64,000 bases of DNA. Source: Paractinoplanes lichenicola (lineage in GTDB: Bacteria > Actinomycetota > Actinomycetes > Mycobacteriales > Micromonosporaceae). This document shows positions 1 to 8,726 of this stretch, in pieces. Position 1 is the first letter of the stretch. The number at the start of each line of letters is the position of its first letter. The notes beneath the pieces are model-generated. The model was not told the origin of the DNA, ran no database searches, and was given only the letters and a program-made list of their open reading frames with translations. Position numbers and translations under genes: made by a program. The DNA lies in NCBI RefSeq assembly GCF_016785085.1, contig NZ_JAENHO010000006.1:248001-312000 (forward strand). Direction: 5' to 3'.

Positions 1-507
1 GCCCTCGAGCCGGCGCACCGTGCGGCGCATGCCCTCGGCCAGCAGCTGCGGGCCCTCGGCGTGGCCGGACTCGCGGAGCTGGCGCACCTCGGCCGCGAGC
101 AGGTGGGCGGCGCACTCGGTGTCGGTGTCGCTGGCGAACTCGACGCCGGTCGCCTCGAGCTCGGCGCGCAGCCGGGCGAAGTTCTCAATGATGCCGTTGT
201 GGATGACCGCGACCCGGCCGTCCTGCGAGACGTGCGGGTGGGCGTTGCGGTCGGTCGGGCCGCCGTGCGTCGCCCAGCGGGTGTGCCCGATGCCGGTGAG
301 CCCGGCCGCGATCCGCGCGTCGTCGGCCTCGGCCAGTTGCTTCTCCAGGTTGGCCAGCTTGCCGGCCTTCTTCTCGGTCAGAACGGCGCCGTTGTCCACG
401 ACAGCCACACCGGCGGAGTCGTATCCGCGGTATTCCAGCCTGCGCAGTCCGTCAAGAACGATGCTGAGCGCCGGACGACCGCCGACGTACCCCACGATGC
501 CACACAT
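1..507 (-). CDS. glmS: Glutamine--fructose-6-phosphate aminotransferase, N-terminal part (runs off the left edge)
   Basis: This enzyme makes glucosamine-6-phosphate from fructose-6-phosphate and glutamine, the first step towards UDP-GlcNAc for peptidoglycan. Only the first 169 codons are inside the window. The ATG at 507 gives MCGIVGYVGG, so Cys2 is the N-terminal nucleophile of the class II glutamine amidotransferase domain. The motifs LEYRGYDSAGVA, GHTRWATHGG and HNGIIEN follow, as in the family. The isomerase (SIS) domains lie outside. glmM, which acts next in the pathway, lies about 2.2 kb away on the same strand, separated by two genes of opposite orientation. Confidence 0.97.
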   Translation of the reverse strand, partial: MCGIVGYVGGRPALSIVLDGLRRLEYRGYDSAGVAVVDNGAVLTEKKAGKLANLEKQLAEADDARIAAGLTGIGHTRWATHGGPTDRNAHPHVSQDGRVAVIHNGIIENFARLRAELEATGVEFASDTDTECAAHLLAAEVRQLRESGHAEGPQLLAEGMRRTVRRLEG

Positions 508-677
508 GGCCGTGACTCTAGCGGACTTCCGCTCACCCGTCATGCGCGAGAAGCACCCTTTCGAGCACACCGTCTGCGCAAAACAGGCCGAACGGCCGAC
601 CGGGCCATCCCACGGCTGGCGCCGTTGGCGTACCGTCGGCTACCGCGCCACAACAGCGCGCACGCACCGGGAGAAAC

Positions 678-1463
678 ATGAGCAATCAGCCGGACAATCG
701 GCAGCCGGACGGCACTACTGAGCCCTTCGTGCCCCAGCAGCCCGCCCCGCCGACGTTCCAACCCGGGTACGCGTCGTTGCCGCAGCCGCCCAACCCCGAC
801 TACCCGCCGACGTCGGAGTTCCCGGCCGCGCCGACCGAGCAGTATCGGGTGCAGTCCTACGAGCCGCCGCCCGGTTACGGTCCCCCGCCGGGTTATGGCC
901 CGCCACCCGGTTACGGCCCGCCGCCCGGCTATCAGCAACCGCCCCGGCCGCCGCGCAAGAGCAAGACGCCGATGGTGCTGCTCGTGCTGGCGGTTACCCT
1001 CCTGCTCTGCGGCGGCGTGGCCACGGCGGGCGTGATGTTCGTGCGCAACGTGCGGGACAAGGCCGAGGAGGCGCTGCCCGAGCTGCCGCAGCTGCCCACG
1101 GCCGCCCCCGAGATCCCCGACCTGCCCACCGAGCTGCCGAGCCTGCCGGGCAACGCGCCCGACGTGACCGGCCGCAAGATCAAGGTGACGTACGAGGTGA
1201 GCGGCGAGGGCCAGGCGTCCCAGATCCTGTACGTGGCGAAGCTCGGCGAGTCACCCAAGCGGCTGCAGAACGTCGACCTGCCGTGGACGTTCACGACCGA
1301 GATGGACACCCCGGCGCTCGTCTCGGTGGTCGCCATGCGGATCGACACGTCGGCGGGCACGATCAAGTGCCGGGCCCTGGTCGACGGGGCCGAGGTGAAG
1401 GAACGCACGTCCACCTCGTCCACCGTCGCCACCGCGTCGTGCACGCATTTCGCCATCGAGTGA
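678..1463 (+). CDS. Proline-rich single-pass membrane protein with MmpS-like C-terminal domain
   Basis: The 261-residue protein starts at an ATG preceded by GGGAGA. Residues 1-95 are a low-complexity Pro/Gly/Tyr/Gln region containing four PPPGYG-type units. One hydrophobic segment (about residues 98-120, PMVLLVLAVTLLLCGGVA) should anchor it with the proline-rich part in the cytoplasm. The outer part (about 163-261) resembles the MmpS/lipoprotein-like fold of actinobacteria, with KVTYEVSG near its start, a VDLPW motif, and Cys residues in its last third. MmpS proteins accompany MmpL/RND exporters, but no exporter is encoded nearby, so a specific function cannot be given. It is divergent from glmS. 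Confidence 0.8.
   Translation: MSNQPDNRQPDGTTEPFVPQQPAPPTFQPGYASLPQPPNPDYPPTSEFPAAPTEQYRVQSYEPPPGYGPPPGYGPPPGYGPPPGYQQPPRPPRKSKTPMVLLVLAVTLLLCGGVATAGVMFVRNVRDKAEEALPELPQLPTAAPEIPDLPTELPSLPGNAPDVTGRKIKVTYEVSGEGQASQILYVAKLGESPKRLQNVDLPWTFTTEMDTPALVSVVAMRIDTSAGTIKCRALVDGAEVKERTSTSSTVATASCTHFAIE
864..935 (+). repeat. 18-bp tandem repeat, four units, coding PPPGYG
   Basis: Four in-frame 18-bp units encode three PPPGYG repeats and a fourth ending in Gln. The units differ mostly at wobble positions, so the repeat is kept at protein level and is not a fresh slippage product. Confidence 0.85.
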
Positions 1464-1475
1464 CGAAGGTTCAAT

Positions 1476-2657
1476 GTGACGAGTGATCCCCTGGTCGAAC
1501 GGATGCGCCCGTTCGGCACCACGATCTTCAGCGAGATGTCGGCCCTGGCCGTCCGCACCGGCTCGATCAACCTGGGTCAGGGCTTCCCCGACACCGACGG
1601 CCCGGCCGAGATGCTCGACGCCGCCGCCCGGGCCCTGCGCGAGGGGGCCAACCAGTATCCGCCGCTGCCCGGCATCCCCGCCCTGCGCACCGCCATCGCC
1701 GAGCACGAGCGGCGCTTCTGGGCCCTGCCCCGCGATCCCGGCACCGAGGTGGTCGTGACGGCGGGCGCGACCGAGGCGATCGCGGCCGCGATCCTGGGGC
1801 TGTGCGAGCGCGGCGACGAGGTCGTCACGTTCGAGCCCTACTACGACTCGTACGCGGCCTCGATCACGCTGGCCGGCGCCGTCCGGCGGCCCGTCACGCT
1901 GCGCCCCGGCCCCGACGGGCGATACACGTTCGACGAGGGTGAGCTGCGTGCCGCGTTCGGCCCGCGCACCCGCCTGGTGCTGCTCAACTCGCCGCACAAC
2001 CCGACCGGCAAGGTCTTCACCCGCGCCGAGCTGACCCTGATCGCGGGCCTCTGCCAGGAGTTCGACACGTACGCCGTGACCGACGAGGTCTACGAGCACC
2101 TGGTCTTCACCGACGCCGCCGAGCCGCACGTGCCGCTCGCCAGCCTGCCCGGCATGCACGACCGCACACTGCGCATCTCCTCGGCCGGCAAGACCTTCTC
2201 CTGTACGGGCTGGAAGGTGGGCTGGGCGACCGGCCCGGCCCGGCTGGTCTCGGCCGTGACCCGGGTCAAGCAGTTCCTCACGTTCGTCAACGCGGGGCCG
2301 TTGCAGCCTGCCGTGGCCGTCGCGCTGGGCCTGCCCGAGTCGTATTTCACCGGTTTCCGCGCCGAGTTGCAGGCGCGCCGCGACCACCTGACCGCGGGGC
2401 TGACCGAGGCCGGGTTCGCCGTGCAGCCGTCCGAGGGCACGTATTTCGTGACGGCCGACATCACCCCGCTGGGCGGCACGGACGGCATCGAGTTCTGCCG
2501 CGAGCTGCCCGAGCGCTGCGGGGTCGTGGCGGTGCCGACGCAGGTCTTCTACGACAACCGGGAGGCGGGCCGGCACCTGATCCGGTTCGCCTTCTGCAAG
2601 CGCGAGGCCGTAATAGACGAAGCGGCCCAGCGTCTGTCGAAGCTGGGCCGCCAGTAA
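1476..2657 (+). CDS. PLP-dependent class I/II aminotransferase (DapC/methionine-aminotransferase-like)
   Basis: A fold-type I aminotransferase of 393 residues, the usual family length. The GTG start at 1476 follows GAAGG. Recognisable elements are INLGQGFPD near residue 30, the NSPHNPTGKV motif near 180, and SSAGKTFSCTGWK with the PLP-binding lysine at about residue 239. The pattern matches the actinobacterial branch annotated as succinyldiaminopimelate transaminase DapC or as kynurenine/methionine aminotransferase YbdL-like. The substrate cannot be decided from sequence alone. It lies 12 bp after the MmpS-like gene and may be co-transcribed with it. It is convergent with glmM, and its last codons are part of a local duplication. 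Confidence 0.88.
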   Translation: MTSDPLVERMRPFGTTIFSEMSALAVRTGSINLGQGFPDTDGPAEMLDAAARALREGANQYPPLPGIPALRTAIAEHERRFWALPRDPGTEVVVTAGATEAIAAAILGLCERGDEVVTFEPYYDSYAASITLAGAVRRPVTLRPGPDGRYTFDEGELRAAFGPRTRLVLLNSPHNPTGKVFTRAELTLIAGLCQEFDTYAVTDEVYEHLVFTDAAEPHVPLASLPGMHDRTLRISSAGKTFSCTGWKVGWATGPARLVSAVTRVKQFLTFVNAGPLQPAVAVALGLPESYFTGFRAELQARRDHLTAGLTEAGFAVQPSEGTYFVTADITPLGGTDGIEFCRELPERCGVVAVPTQVFYDNREAGRHLIRFAFCKREAVIDEAAQRLSKLGRQ

Positions 2658-2718
2658 GAGCTTGACGAAGCGGGCAGATCCCCTAAGGCCGCCTGTCGAA
2701 GCTGGGCCGCCAGTAAGA
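2634..2718. repeat. 26-bp direct repeat duplicating the 3' end of the aminotransferase gene
   Basis: The 26 bp at 2634-2659, covering the last codons and stop of the aminotransferase, recur without mismatch at 2693-2718. A second short match, gacgaagcgg, precedes both copies (2616-2625 and 2664-2673). The second copy sits between the stop codon and the end of glmM, so it is non-coding. It looks like an imperfect local tandem duplication. Confidence 0.9.
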
Positions 2719-2727
2719 CGTACGGGA

Positions 2728-4080
2728 TCAGGCCGGCGAGGCGGAGCGCACCTCGTCGGCGATCCGCTCGGCCACCGAGCGGGCCTGCTCCTCGGTGGCG
2801 GCCTCGACCATGACCCGTACGAGGGGCTCGGTGCCCGACGGACGCAGGAGCACCCGCCCGGTCTCGCCCAGCTCGTTCTCGGCCAGCGCCACCGCGGCCT
2901 GCACGGCGGGGGCCGACGCGCCCGCTTCCCGGTCGCCGACGCGCACGTTGATCAGCACCTGCGGCAGCGTGTGCACCACGGCGGCCAGGTCGGCCAGCGA
3001 CTTGCCGCTCGCCGCGATCTGGGCCATCAGGTGCAGGCCGGTCAGCACCCCGTCGCCGGTGGTGGCGTAGGCCGGCATCACGATGTGCCCGCTCTGCTCG
3101 CCGCCCAGCGCCAGCCCGCCCGCGTTGAGCTCCTCGAGCACGTAGCGGTCGCCGACCTTGGTCTCGAGCAGCTTGATGCCGGACTGCTTCATGGCGATCC
3201 GCAGGCCCAGGTTGCTCATCACGGTCGCGACCAGCGTGTCGTCGGTCAGCGTGCCCGCGTCGCGCATGGCCAGGGCCAGGATCGCCATGATCTGGTCGCC
3301 GTCGACGACCTCGCCCGAGGCGGTCACCGCGAGGCAGCGGTCGGCGTCGCCGTCGTGGGCCAGGCCCAGGTCGGCGCCCTCGGCCAGCACGGCGTCGCGC
3401 ACCTTGTCGAGGTGGGTCGAGCCGCACTCGTCGTTGATGTTCAGGCCGTCCGGGTCGGCGTGGATCGCGATGACCTCAGCCCCGGCCTCCTCGTACGCCA
3501 CCGGGCCGACCTCGCTGGCCGCGCCGTTCGCGCAGTCGACCACGACCTTGACGCCGGAAAGGCTGTGCGGCGTGGCCCCGACCAGGTGCTTCACGTAGTG
3601 CTCGGCCCCGTCGAGCAGGTCGTGCACCCGCCCGATGCCGGCGCCGGTGGGGCGACCGATCAGCCCGTGACCGTCCTCGATGGCCTGCTCGATCCGCTCC
3701 TCCAGCTCGTCCGGCAGCTTGGTGCCGCCGGCGGCGAAGAGCTTAATCCCGTTGTCGGGCATCGGGTTGTGCGAGGCCGAGAGCATCACGCCGAGGTCGG
3801 CGTTGGTCTGCCCGACCAGGAACGCCACCGCGGGGGTGGGCAGCACGCCGACCCGCACCACGTTGGCGCCCGCGCTGGTCAGCCCGGCGACGACGGCCGC
3901 CTCCAGCATCTCGCCGCTGGCCCGCGGGTCACGCCCGACGATCGCCAGTGGCTGGTGGCTGCTGTCGCTCTCGACCAGGACGCGCGCTGCCGCGACGGCC
4001 ACTTTGAGGGCTAGTTCCGGGGTGAGCAGCTCGCCGTTCGCGAGCCCCCGGACGCCGTCGGTGCCGAACAGTCGACCCAT
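2728..4080 (-). CDS. glmM: Phosphoglucosamine mutase
   Basis: GlmM interconverts glucosamine-6-phosphate and glucosamine-1-phosphate in the UDP-GlcNAc pathway. The 450-residue product has the normal length. It starts [12 protein letters not shown] and has the phosphorylated catalytic serine in SASHNP (Ser103), the Mg-binding loop DGDADR (243-248) and the phosphate-binding RPSGTEP near the C-terminus. The ATG at 4080 is preferred over longer in-frame starts because AAGGA lies 7 nt before it and family members begin there. The order rplM-rpsI-glmM is the standard actinobacterial arrangement, but a strong terminator separates rpsI from glmM here. Confidence 0.97.
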   Translation of the reverse strand: MGRLFGTDGVRGLANGELLTPELALKVAVAAARVLVESDSSHQPLAIVGRDPRASGEMLEAAVVAGLTSAGANVVRVGVLPTPAVAFLVGQTNADLGVMLSASHNPMPDNGIKLFAAGGTKLPDELEERIEQAIEDGHGLIGRPTGAGIGRVHDLLDGAEHYVKHLVGATPHSLSGVKVVVDCANGAASEVGPVAYEEAGAEVIAIHADPDGLNINDECGSTHLDKVRDAVLAEGADLGLAHDGDADRCLAVTASGEVVDGDQIMAILALAMRDAGTLTDDTLVATVMSNLGLRIAMKQSGIKLLETKVGDRYVLEELNAGGLALGGEQSGHIVMPAYATTGDGVLTGLHLMAQIAASGKSLADLAAVVHTLPQVLINVRVGDREAGASAPAVQAAVALAENELGETGRVLLRPSGTEPLVRVMVEAATEEQARSVAERIADEVRSASPA

Positions 4081-4117
4081 GCGGATTCCTTTGCGTTGCA
4101 TCGATAAAAGGGGAGGG

Positions 4118-4171
4118 AACGCAAACGGCCGGGCGTGCTCCCGAGAAACCCAGGAGCACAACCCGGCCGTT
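4118..4171 (-). terminator. Terminator after rpsI
   Basis: A long two-part hairpin pairs AACGGCCGGG (4124-4133) with CCCGGCCGTT (4162-4171), with an inner GCTCC/GGAGC stem. On the minus strand it is followed by TTTGCGTT. It lies 18 bp beyond the rpsI stop. Confidence 0.85.
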
Positions 4172-4189
4172 GTCAGACTCGGCGCAAAA

Positions 4190-4720
4190 TCAGCGCTTCG
4201 AGTACTGCGGAGCCTTACGGGCCTTCTTGAGGCCGTACTTCTTGCTCTCCTTGACGCGGGCGTCCCGGGTGAGGAAGCCGGCCTTCTTGAGAGCGGGGCG
4301 GTCGTCGGGCTCGTTCGTGATGAGCGCCCGCGCGATGCCGAGGCGGAGCGCACCGGCCTGGCCGGTGATGCCGCCGCCGCGCAGGTTCGCGATCACGTCG
4401 AACTGCTCTTCCTTCTCCGCGGTGACGAGCGGCTCGCGGATGAGCTGCTGGTGCACCTTGCTGGGGAAGTAGGCCTCGAGTTCGCGGCCGTTGCAGGTGA
4501 TCTTGCCGGTGCCGGGGACGAGACGCACCCGGACGATGGCCTCCTTGCGGCGGCCGACGGTCTGGATCGGACGGTCACCGGGACGCGGGGCGCGGACCGG
4601 GGCCGGCGCGGGCGTCTCGACGACGACGACCGTCTCGGCCGGCTCCTCGACGATGACTGCCGCCTCAGCGGCGGGCTCCTCGACGGTCTCGACGACCTCG
4701 GGCTCGATGCTGTCGGACAT
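4190..4720 (-). CDS. rpsI: Ribosomal protein S9 (uS9)
   Basis: S9 is a small-subunit protein whose C-terminal tail reaches the P-site tRNA. The body has [12 protein letters not shown], the [10 protein letters not shown] segment and the invariant C-terminal [12 protein letters not shown]. About 48 acidic, Val/Pro-rich residues precede the conserved domain, as in many actinobacterial S9 proteins. I chose the ATG at 4720 because GGGAGAAGG lies just upstream. A GTG at 4744 that overlaps the rplM stop is a possible alternative. It is the second gene of the rplM-rpsI unit. Confidence 0.97.
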   Translation of the reverse strand: MSDSIEPEVVETVEEPAAEAAVIVEEPAETVVVVETPAPAPVRAPRPGDRPIQTVGRRKEAIVRVRLVPGTGKITCNGRELEAYFPSKVHQQLIREPLVTAEKEEQFDVIANLRGGGITGQAGALRLGIARALITNEPDDRPALKKAGFLTRDARVKESKKYGLKKARKAPQYSKR

Positions 4721-4740
4721 GCTGCTGCCTTCTCCCGCGC

Positions 4741-5184
4741 TCACTGCGCGATCTGGGTGATCTCGAACGGCTGGGGCTGCTGAGCGGCGTGCGGGTGCTC
4801 AGCGCCCGGGTAGACCTTCAGCTTCTTGATGATCTGCCGCGCGAGCTTGTTGTGCGGGAGCATGCCCTTGACGGCCAGCTCGATCGCCTTCTCGGGGCGC
4901 TTGCTCAGCAGCTCCTCGTAGCCGACCTGCTTGAGGCCGCCCGGGTAGCCGGAGTGGCGGTAGGCGACCTTGGTCTGCCGCTTGTTGCCGGTCAGGGCGA
5001 CCTTGCCGGCGTTGATGATCACAACGAAGTCGCCGGTGTCGACGTGCGGCGCGAAGATCGGCTTGTGCTTGCCACGCAGAAGGTTCGCGGTGTGGGTGGC
5101 CAGGCGGCCCAGAACGACGTCAGAAGCGTCGATAATGTGCCACTGACGCTCGATCTCACCCGGCTTCGGGCTGTACGTACGCAC
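4741..5184 (-). CDS. rplM: Ribosomal protein L13 (uL13)
   Basis: L13 is an early-assembling large-subunit protein. The 147-residue product starts with GTG ([11 protein letters not shown]) and has the family motifs [34 protein letters not shown] and [17 protein letters not shown] is placed 7 nt before the start. It is the first gene of the rplM-rpsI unit, transcribed from a candidate promoter about 110 bp upstream. Confidence 0.98.
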   Translation of the reverse strand: MRTYSPKPGEIERQWHIIDASDVVLGRLATHTANLLRGKHKPIFAPHVDTGDFVVIINAGKVALTGNKRQTKVAYRHSGYPGGLKQVGYEELLSKRPEKAIELAVKGMLPHNKLARQIIKKLKVYPGAEHPHAAQQPQPFEITQIAQ

Positions 5185-5294
5185 AGAATTACCTTGTCTT
5201 GTCGTCGGTCTGGGGTCGCGCGCTGGTCGCGGAGAACGCGAACATCAAGCCTACCCGGAGGGGCGGGCTCGCAGCTGTCGCACAACAGCAGGCA

Positions 5295-5324
5295 ACAATA
5301 CCCGCCTGCGCGGCGCGTGGTCAA
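5295..5324 (-). promoter_or_regulatory. Candidate vegetative promoter for rplM-rpsI
   Basis: On the minus strand, TTGACC (5324-5319) and TATTGT (5300-5295) are separated by 18 bp. The match to the housekeeping sigma-factor consensus is good and the position, about 110 bp before rplM, is sensible. The call rests on pattern only. Confidence 0.6.
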
Positions 5325-5835
5325 AACGTGCAAGGGTCAACACGATCGGTGGCCCCGCCCAGCGCTCGGACGCGACCTCCAAAAATAACCAACAGCCAGC
5401 ATACCCGCTCCCGTGACGCGCCCGGCAGCGGGATCCATGGTCAAGAACTTTCGGCCTGTCCCCCGTAGCGAAGGTCACAGGTCGATGCCTCTTAGCAGGC
5501 TCGAAACAAACGGGACGCAAGGGCGAAATTCCTCACCGGCACGCTTCCGGCATGAGCAATGGTGCTGACACCTTCACGACGCGGGCCGGGCGTGGCTCGC
5601 GCGTGCGGGGAGGACGCACTATTGAGAAGCCACCGTCAGGGTTGAGGACGGACCTGACGGTGACCGCTGGACCGGCTTCCCGGTTCGGCGAGGGGGAGTC
5701 GTGGCGCGCGCCGGCCGGAGGTACGGCGGAGAACGCAGGCGTGACATGGGAGCGGGTCGACGCTGAGGACGGCGGGCTCCGAGCGTGCCCTTCGGTGGAC
5801 CGGACGGCCGCGCCACGACTTCTCGAAAAACTGCG
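5325..5835. other. Intergenic region between rplM and the HemD-like gene, no gene seen
   Basis: The 511 bp between the divergent rplM promoter and the HemD-like start hold no ORF that I can support. A 95-codon frame at 5552-5839 on the plus strand lacks any family resemblance, has a Gly/Arg-rich composition typical of chance frames, and overlaps the start of the next gene. It is not called. Confidence 0.6.
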
Positions 5836-6981
5836 ATGACCGACCGTACGGGGGGACCGCGCCGGACGGTGATCACGGCGGCCGCGCTGGCCGAGCCGGC
5901 CGCGTCGCTGTCCGGATACACGATCGGGGTGACCGCCGACCGCCGCCGCGACGAGCTGGCCACCCTGCTGGAGGGTCGCGGGGCCCGCGTGGTGCTCGCC
6001 CCCGCGCTGCGGATCGTGCCGATCGCCGACGACGCCGAGCTGCGGGCCGCGACCCGGGCCTGTCTCGACGCCCCGCCCGACATCGTGCTGGTCAACACCG
6101 GCATCGGCATGCGCGGCTGGCTCGAGGCGGCCGAGGGGTGGGGACTGGCCGAGCCGTTGCGGGCGGTGCTGTCCCACGCCTATCTGGTTGCCCGGGGCCC
6201 CAAGGCGCGCGCCGCGGTGCGCTCGGCCGGGCTGCACGACCAGTGGTCCCCCGAGGGCGAGAGCTACGACGAGGTCGTCGACCACCTCAAGGCCCGCGGG
6301 ATCGCCGGGCTGACCGTCGCGATGCAGCTGCACGGCGAGAGCCAGCCCGAATACACCGAGGCGCTGGAGCAGGCGGGGGCCCGCGTGATCGAAGTGCCGG
6401 TCTATCGCTGGGCCGCCCCGACCGATCCGGCCCCGCTGCACCGCCTGGTCGACCTGATCACCGCCCGGCTCGTCGACGCGGTCACCTTCACCGCCGCCCC
6501 GGCCGTGCAGGCGCTGCTGCGCGCGGCCGGCCCGAGCTCGGACGCCGTCCTCGACGCGCTCCGCGGCGACGTGCTGGCGGCCTGCGTGGGCCCGGTCACG
6601 GCCGCACCCCTGCGCCGCCACAACGTGCCTGTAGTAGCGCCGACCCGGGCCCGGCTGAGCGCCCTGGTCCGCACGATCGTCGACGAGCTGCCGAAACGGG
6701 CCGTCTCGCTCGAGGTGGCCGGCCATTCGCTCACCCTGCGGGGCCACGCCGCGATAGTCGACGGCGAACTGCGCCCCTTGGCTCCGGCCCCGATGGCCGT
6801 GCTGCGCGCGCTGGCCGCCACCCCGGGCCGGGTGCTCTCCCGGGCGGCCCTGCTGCACGCACTCCCCCGCGGCGCCGACGAACACGCCGTCGAAATGGCA
6901 GTGGCCCGCCTCCGAGCCGGCCTGAACGCCCCCGGCGTCATCCAAACAGTCGTCAAACGCGGCTACCGCCTACCCGTCTGA
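5836..6981 (+). CDS. Uroporphyrinogen-III synthase-like protein fused to a winged-helix DNA-binding domain
   Basis: The protein has 381 residues. About residues 20-265 form a HEM4 (uroporphyrinogen-III synthase) domain, with segments such as SGYTIGVTADRRRDEL and a VNTGIGMRGW stretch. Residues about 290-381 form a response-regulator-type winged helix (Trans_reg_C), ending VIQTVVKRGYRLPV, the typical recognition-helix and wing signature. This fusion is known in actinobacteria (Mycobacterium tuberculosis Rv0260c is of this type) and is usually annotated as a regulator. The HEM4 part may sense a tetrapyrrole; that is inference. The ATG at 5836 is preferred over the start at 5785, but its ribosome binding site is weak. 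No other haem gene is adjacent. Confidence 0.85.
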   Translation: MTDRTGGPRRTVITAAALAEPAASLSGYTIGVTADRRRDELATLLEGRGARVVLAPALRIVPIADDAELRAATRACLDAPPDIVLVNTGIGMRGWLEAAEGWGLAEPLRAVLSHAYLVARGPKARAAVRSAGLHDQWSPEGESYDEVVDHLKARGIAGLTVAMQLHGESQPEYTEALEQAGARVIEVPVYRWAAPTDPAPLHRLVDLITARLVDAVTFTAAPAVQALLRAAGPSSDAVLDALRGDVLAACVGPVTAAPLRRHNVPVVAPTRARLSALVRTIVDELPKRAVSLEVAGHSLTLRGHAAIVDGELRPLAPAPMAVLRALAATPGRVLSRAALLHALPRGADEHAVEMAVARLRAGLNAPGVIQTVVKRGYRLPV

Positions 6982-7160
6982 CCCACTCAGCCGCCCAAGA
7001 TCCCGTCTTCCTCAAGATCGCAGGAGCAGCCGCCACCTCCCCCGCCCACAAAGGGTGGGCACACCCTAGCGGCGTCCAGACAAGATCGCTTGAGGGCTGT
7101 GGATAAGTCCGCGGGAGCAACCAACCAGGGGTTTTCGGGCGCGACCACTCACTCACGTCG

Positions 7161-7214
7161 CCCGGGTGGGCTGAGCGTTCAGGGCGCGCCAGCGCCCTGC
7201 TCAGCCCGCCCGGG
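7161..7214. terminator. Large hairpin between convergent genes
   Basis: A 16-bp stem (7161-7176 with 7199-7214, one G-T mismatch) encloses a second stem AGGGCGC/GCGCCCT. It lies between the ends of the HemD-like gene and cvnD. There is no T tract, so a bidirectional terminator is an inference from the position. Confidence 0.5.
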
Positions 7215-7237
7215 TCCCCGCGGGAGCGACGGTCTGA

Positions 7238-7313
7238 ACCCACCACCCCGCGAGGACATTTGCCTCTGAAGTTTTCGCAGGAGCGACGGCCACCCACCAC
7301 CCCGCGAGGACAT
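7238..7313. repeat. 22-bp direct repeat with 54-bp period
   Basis: The 22 bp at 7238-7259 recur exactly at 7292-7313. A shorter gagcgacgg match precedes each copy (7224-7232 and 7281-7289). The block is non-coding and lies just downstream of cvnD. Confidence 0.85.
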
Positions 7314-7327
7314 CTTGATCTTGACGT

Positions 7328-7945
7328 TTAGCCAACGGGCGCCGGGTATCCACCCTGTTCGGAAATCAATGTCGCCATCGCGTGCTCCACGACCGCGACC
7401 AGCACCTGCTTGACCGAGTCGCGGTGGCGGGCGTCGCACATGACCAGCGGCACGTGCGGCGGGATGGCCAGCGCCTCGCGAACCTCGTCGGGCTCGTAGC
7501 GTGGCGCCCCGTCGAAGCAGTTCAGCGCCACCAGGTAGGGCAGGTGACGATTCTCGAAGTAGTCGAGGGGGGCGAACGCGTCGGCGATCCGGCGGGTGTC
7601 GACGAGCACTGCCGCGCCGACCGCGCCGCGGATGAGCTCGTCCCACATGAACCAGAACCGCGTCTGCCCGGGGGTGCCGAAAAGGTAGAGGATCAGGTCG
7701 TCGGCCATCGTGATGCGGCCGAAGTCCATCGCCACCGTGGTGGTCCCCTTGCCGGGCACCTTGGACGCGTCGTCGACCCCTTGACCGGCCGAGGTCATCA
7801 CGGCCTCGGTGGTCAGCGGCTCGATCTCGGAGACCGCCCCGACCAGCGTCGTCTTGCCCACGCCGAAACCGCCGGCGACGACGATCTTGGCGGAGGTGAT
7901 CTCTTTGGGTTGCGCCCCCGCCCGCTCAGAGCTTGCGAAGTCCAC
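7328..7945 (-). CDS. cvnD: Conservon small GTPase CvnD
   Basis: This is the Ras-like/MglA-related GTP-binding protein of an actinobacterial conservon. The 205-residue product has the P-loop GGFGVGKTT (residues 25-33), the switch II motif FGTPGQ and a degenerate base-recognition motif (LNCFDG in place of NKxD), as is common in this family. The GTG start at 7945 overlaps the end of cvnC by 20 bp, so translation is probably coupled. In Streptomyces, CvnD proteins work with CvnA-C in a membrane-associated complex likened to G-protein-coupled signalling. Confidence 0.93.
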   Translation of the reverse strand: MDFASSERAGAQPKEITSAKIVVAGGFGVGKTTLVGAVSEIEPLTTEAVMTSAGQGVDDASKVPGKGTTTVAMDFGRITMADDLILYLFGTPGQTRFWFMWDELIRGAVGAAVLVDTRRIADAFAPLDYFENRHLPYLVALNCFDGAPRYEPDEVREALAIPPHVPLVMCDARHRDSVKQVLVAVVEHAMATLISEQGGYPAPVG

Positions 7946-8288
7946 TCAATACCCTTTCCAGCAGGTTCATCCGCTCCGAGAACCCAGTTTTGGGAGCGGC
8001 GCTGTGCAACGAGAGCAGCCCGTCGGCCACCATGTCGGCGACCAGGACCCGCGCCACACCCAGCGGTAGCCGGGAGAGCGCTGCGAGCTCGGCCAGCGAT
8101 TGCGCCTTCGCCTCGCACAGCACGGCGATGCGGTACTTGTCATGCCCGGCGAACCGGGCCTCTTGCAGACCGGCCTGGCTGGCGACCAGGACCGCCTCGA
8201 TCGGGATGTCCCGGCGCGGCTCGGTCCGGCCACGGGTGACCGCGTACGGACGCACCAGGTTGCCTCTCGGATCCTGCGGCTGGCCCAT
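7926..8288 (-). CDS. cvnC: Conservon DUF742 protein CvnC
   Basis: A 120-residue DUF742 protein. It shows the typical N-terminal VRPYAVTRGRT and the later winged-helix-like segment with LAELAALSRLPLGVARVLV and a DGLL turn. Its biochemical role is not established; it is the third member of the conservon. I chose the ATG at 8288 because GGAAGGGG lies 8 nt before it. A GTG three codons upstream (8297) is the alternative. The 3' end overlaps cvnD. Confidence 0.92.
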   Translation of the reverse strand: MGQPQDPRGNLVRPYAVTRGRTEPRRDIPIEAVLVASQAGLQEARFAGHDKYRIAVLCEAKAQSLAELAALSRLPLGVARVLVADMVADGLLSLHSAAPKTGFSERMNLLERVLSGLRKL

Positions 8289-8318
8289 CGCGATCACCCC
8301 CTTCCGTCGAACCGGCGA

Positions 8319-8726
8319 CTAGTGATTGACAGTTTCCCGGGGAGCGGGCGACAGCGACGCGCCGACCCGCTCGACCAGCAGCGCCATCTCGTAGCCGACC
8401 TGACCGACGTCGCAGCTGCGCGCGGCCAGCACGGCCATCGAGGAACCGTCGCTGATCGTCATGAGGAAGAGGTAGCCGGAGTCCATCTCGATGATGGTCT
8501 GCTGGACCTCGCCCGCGTTGAACATGCGCGACGCGCCCTCGGTCAGGCTGACCACACCGGACGTGATGGCCGCGAGCTGGTCGGCCCGGTCGGCGGGCAG
8601 GTCGCGCGACGCGGCGAGCAGCAGGCCGTCCGCGGAGACCGCCACGACGTGGGCGATGCCGGCCACGCTGTTGGCGAAGTTGTTGAGCAGCCAGCCCATG
8701 TCCTGCATGGTGGGGGGCCTGGTCAC
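8319..8726 (-). CDS. cvnB: Conservon roadblock/LC7 protein CvnB
   Basis: A 135-residue roadblock/LC7-domain protein, the family that binds MglA-like GTPases and often acts on their nucleotide cycle. It has WLLNNFANSVAGIAHVVAVS at residues 12-31, then the SADGLLLAASR strand turn typical of the family. The GTG start overlaps the cvnA stop (GTGA) and has AAGGAGAA upstream, so it is translationally coupled to the kinase. Its presumed partner is CvnD, encoded two genes on. Confidence 0.94.
   Translation of the reverse strand: MTRPPTMQDMGWLLNNFANSVAGIAHVVAVSADGLLLAASRDLPADRADQLAAITSGVVSLTEGASRMFNAGEVQQTIIEMDSGYLFLMTISDGSSMAVLAARSCDVGQVGYEMALLVERVGASLSPAPRETVNH

Noticed and set aside
864-935. Possible CRISPR-like or mobile repeat
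   Set aside because: The units are contiguous, coding and in frame, with wobble differences; it is a protein repeat.
5552-5839. Possible 95-residue gene before the HemD-like gene
   Set aside because: No ribosome binding site or family match; it overlaps the next start and has shadow-like composition.
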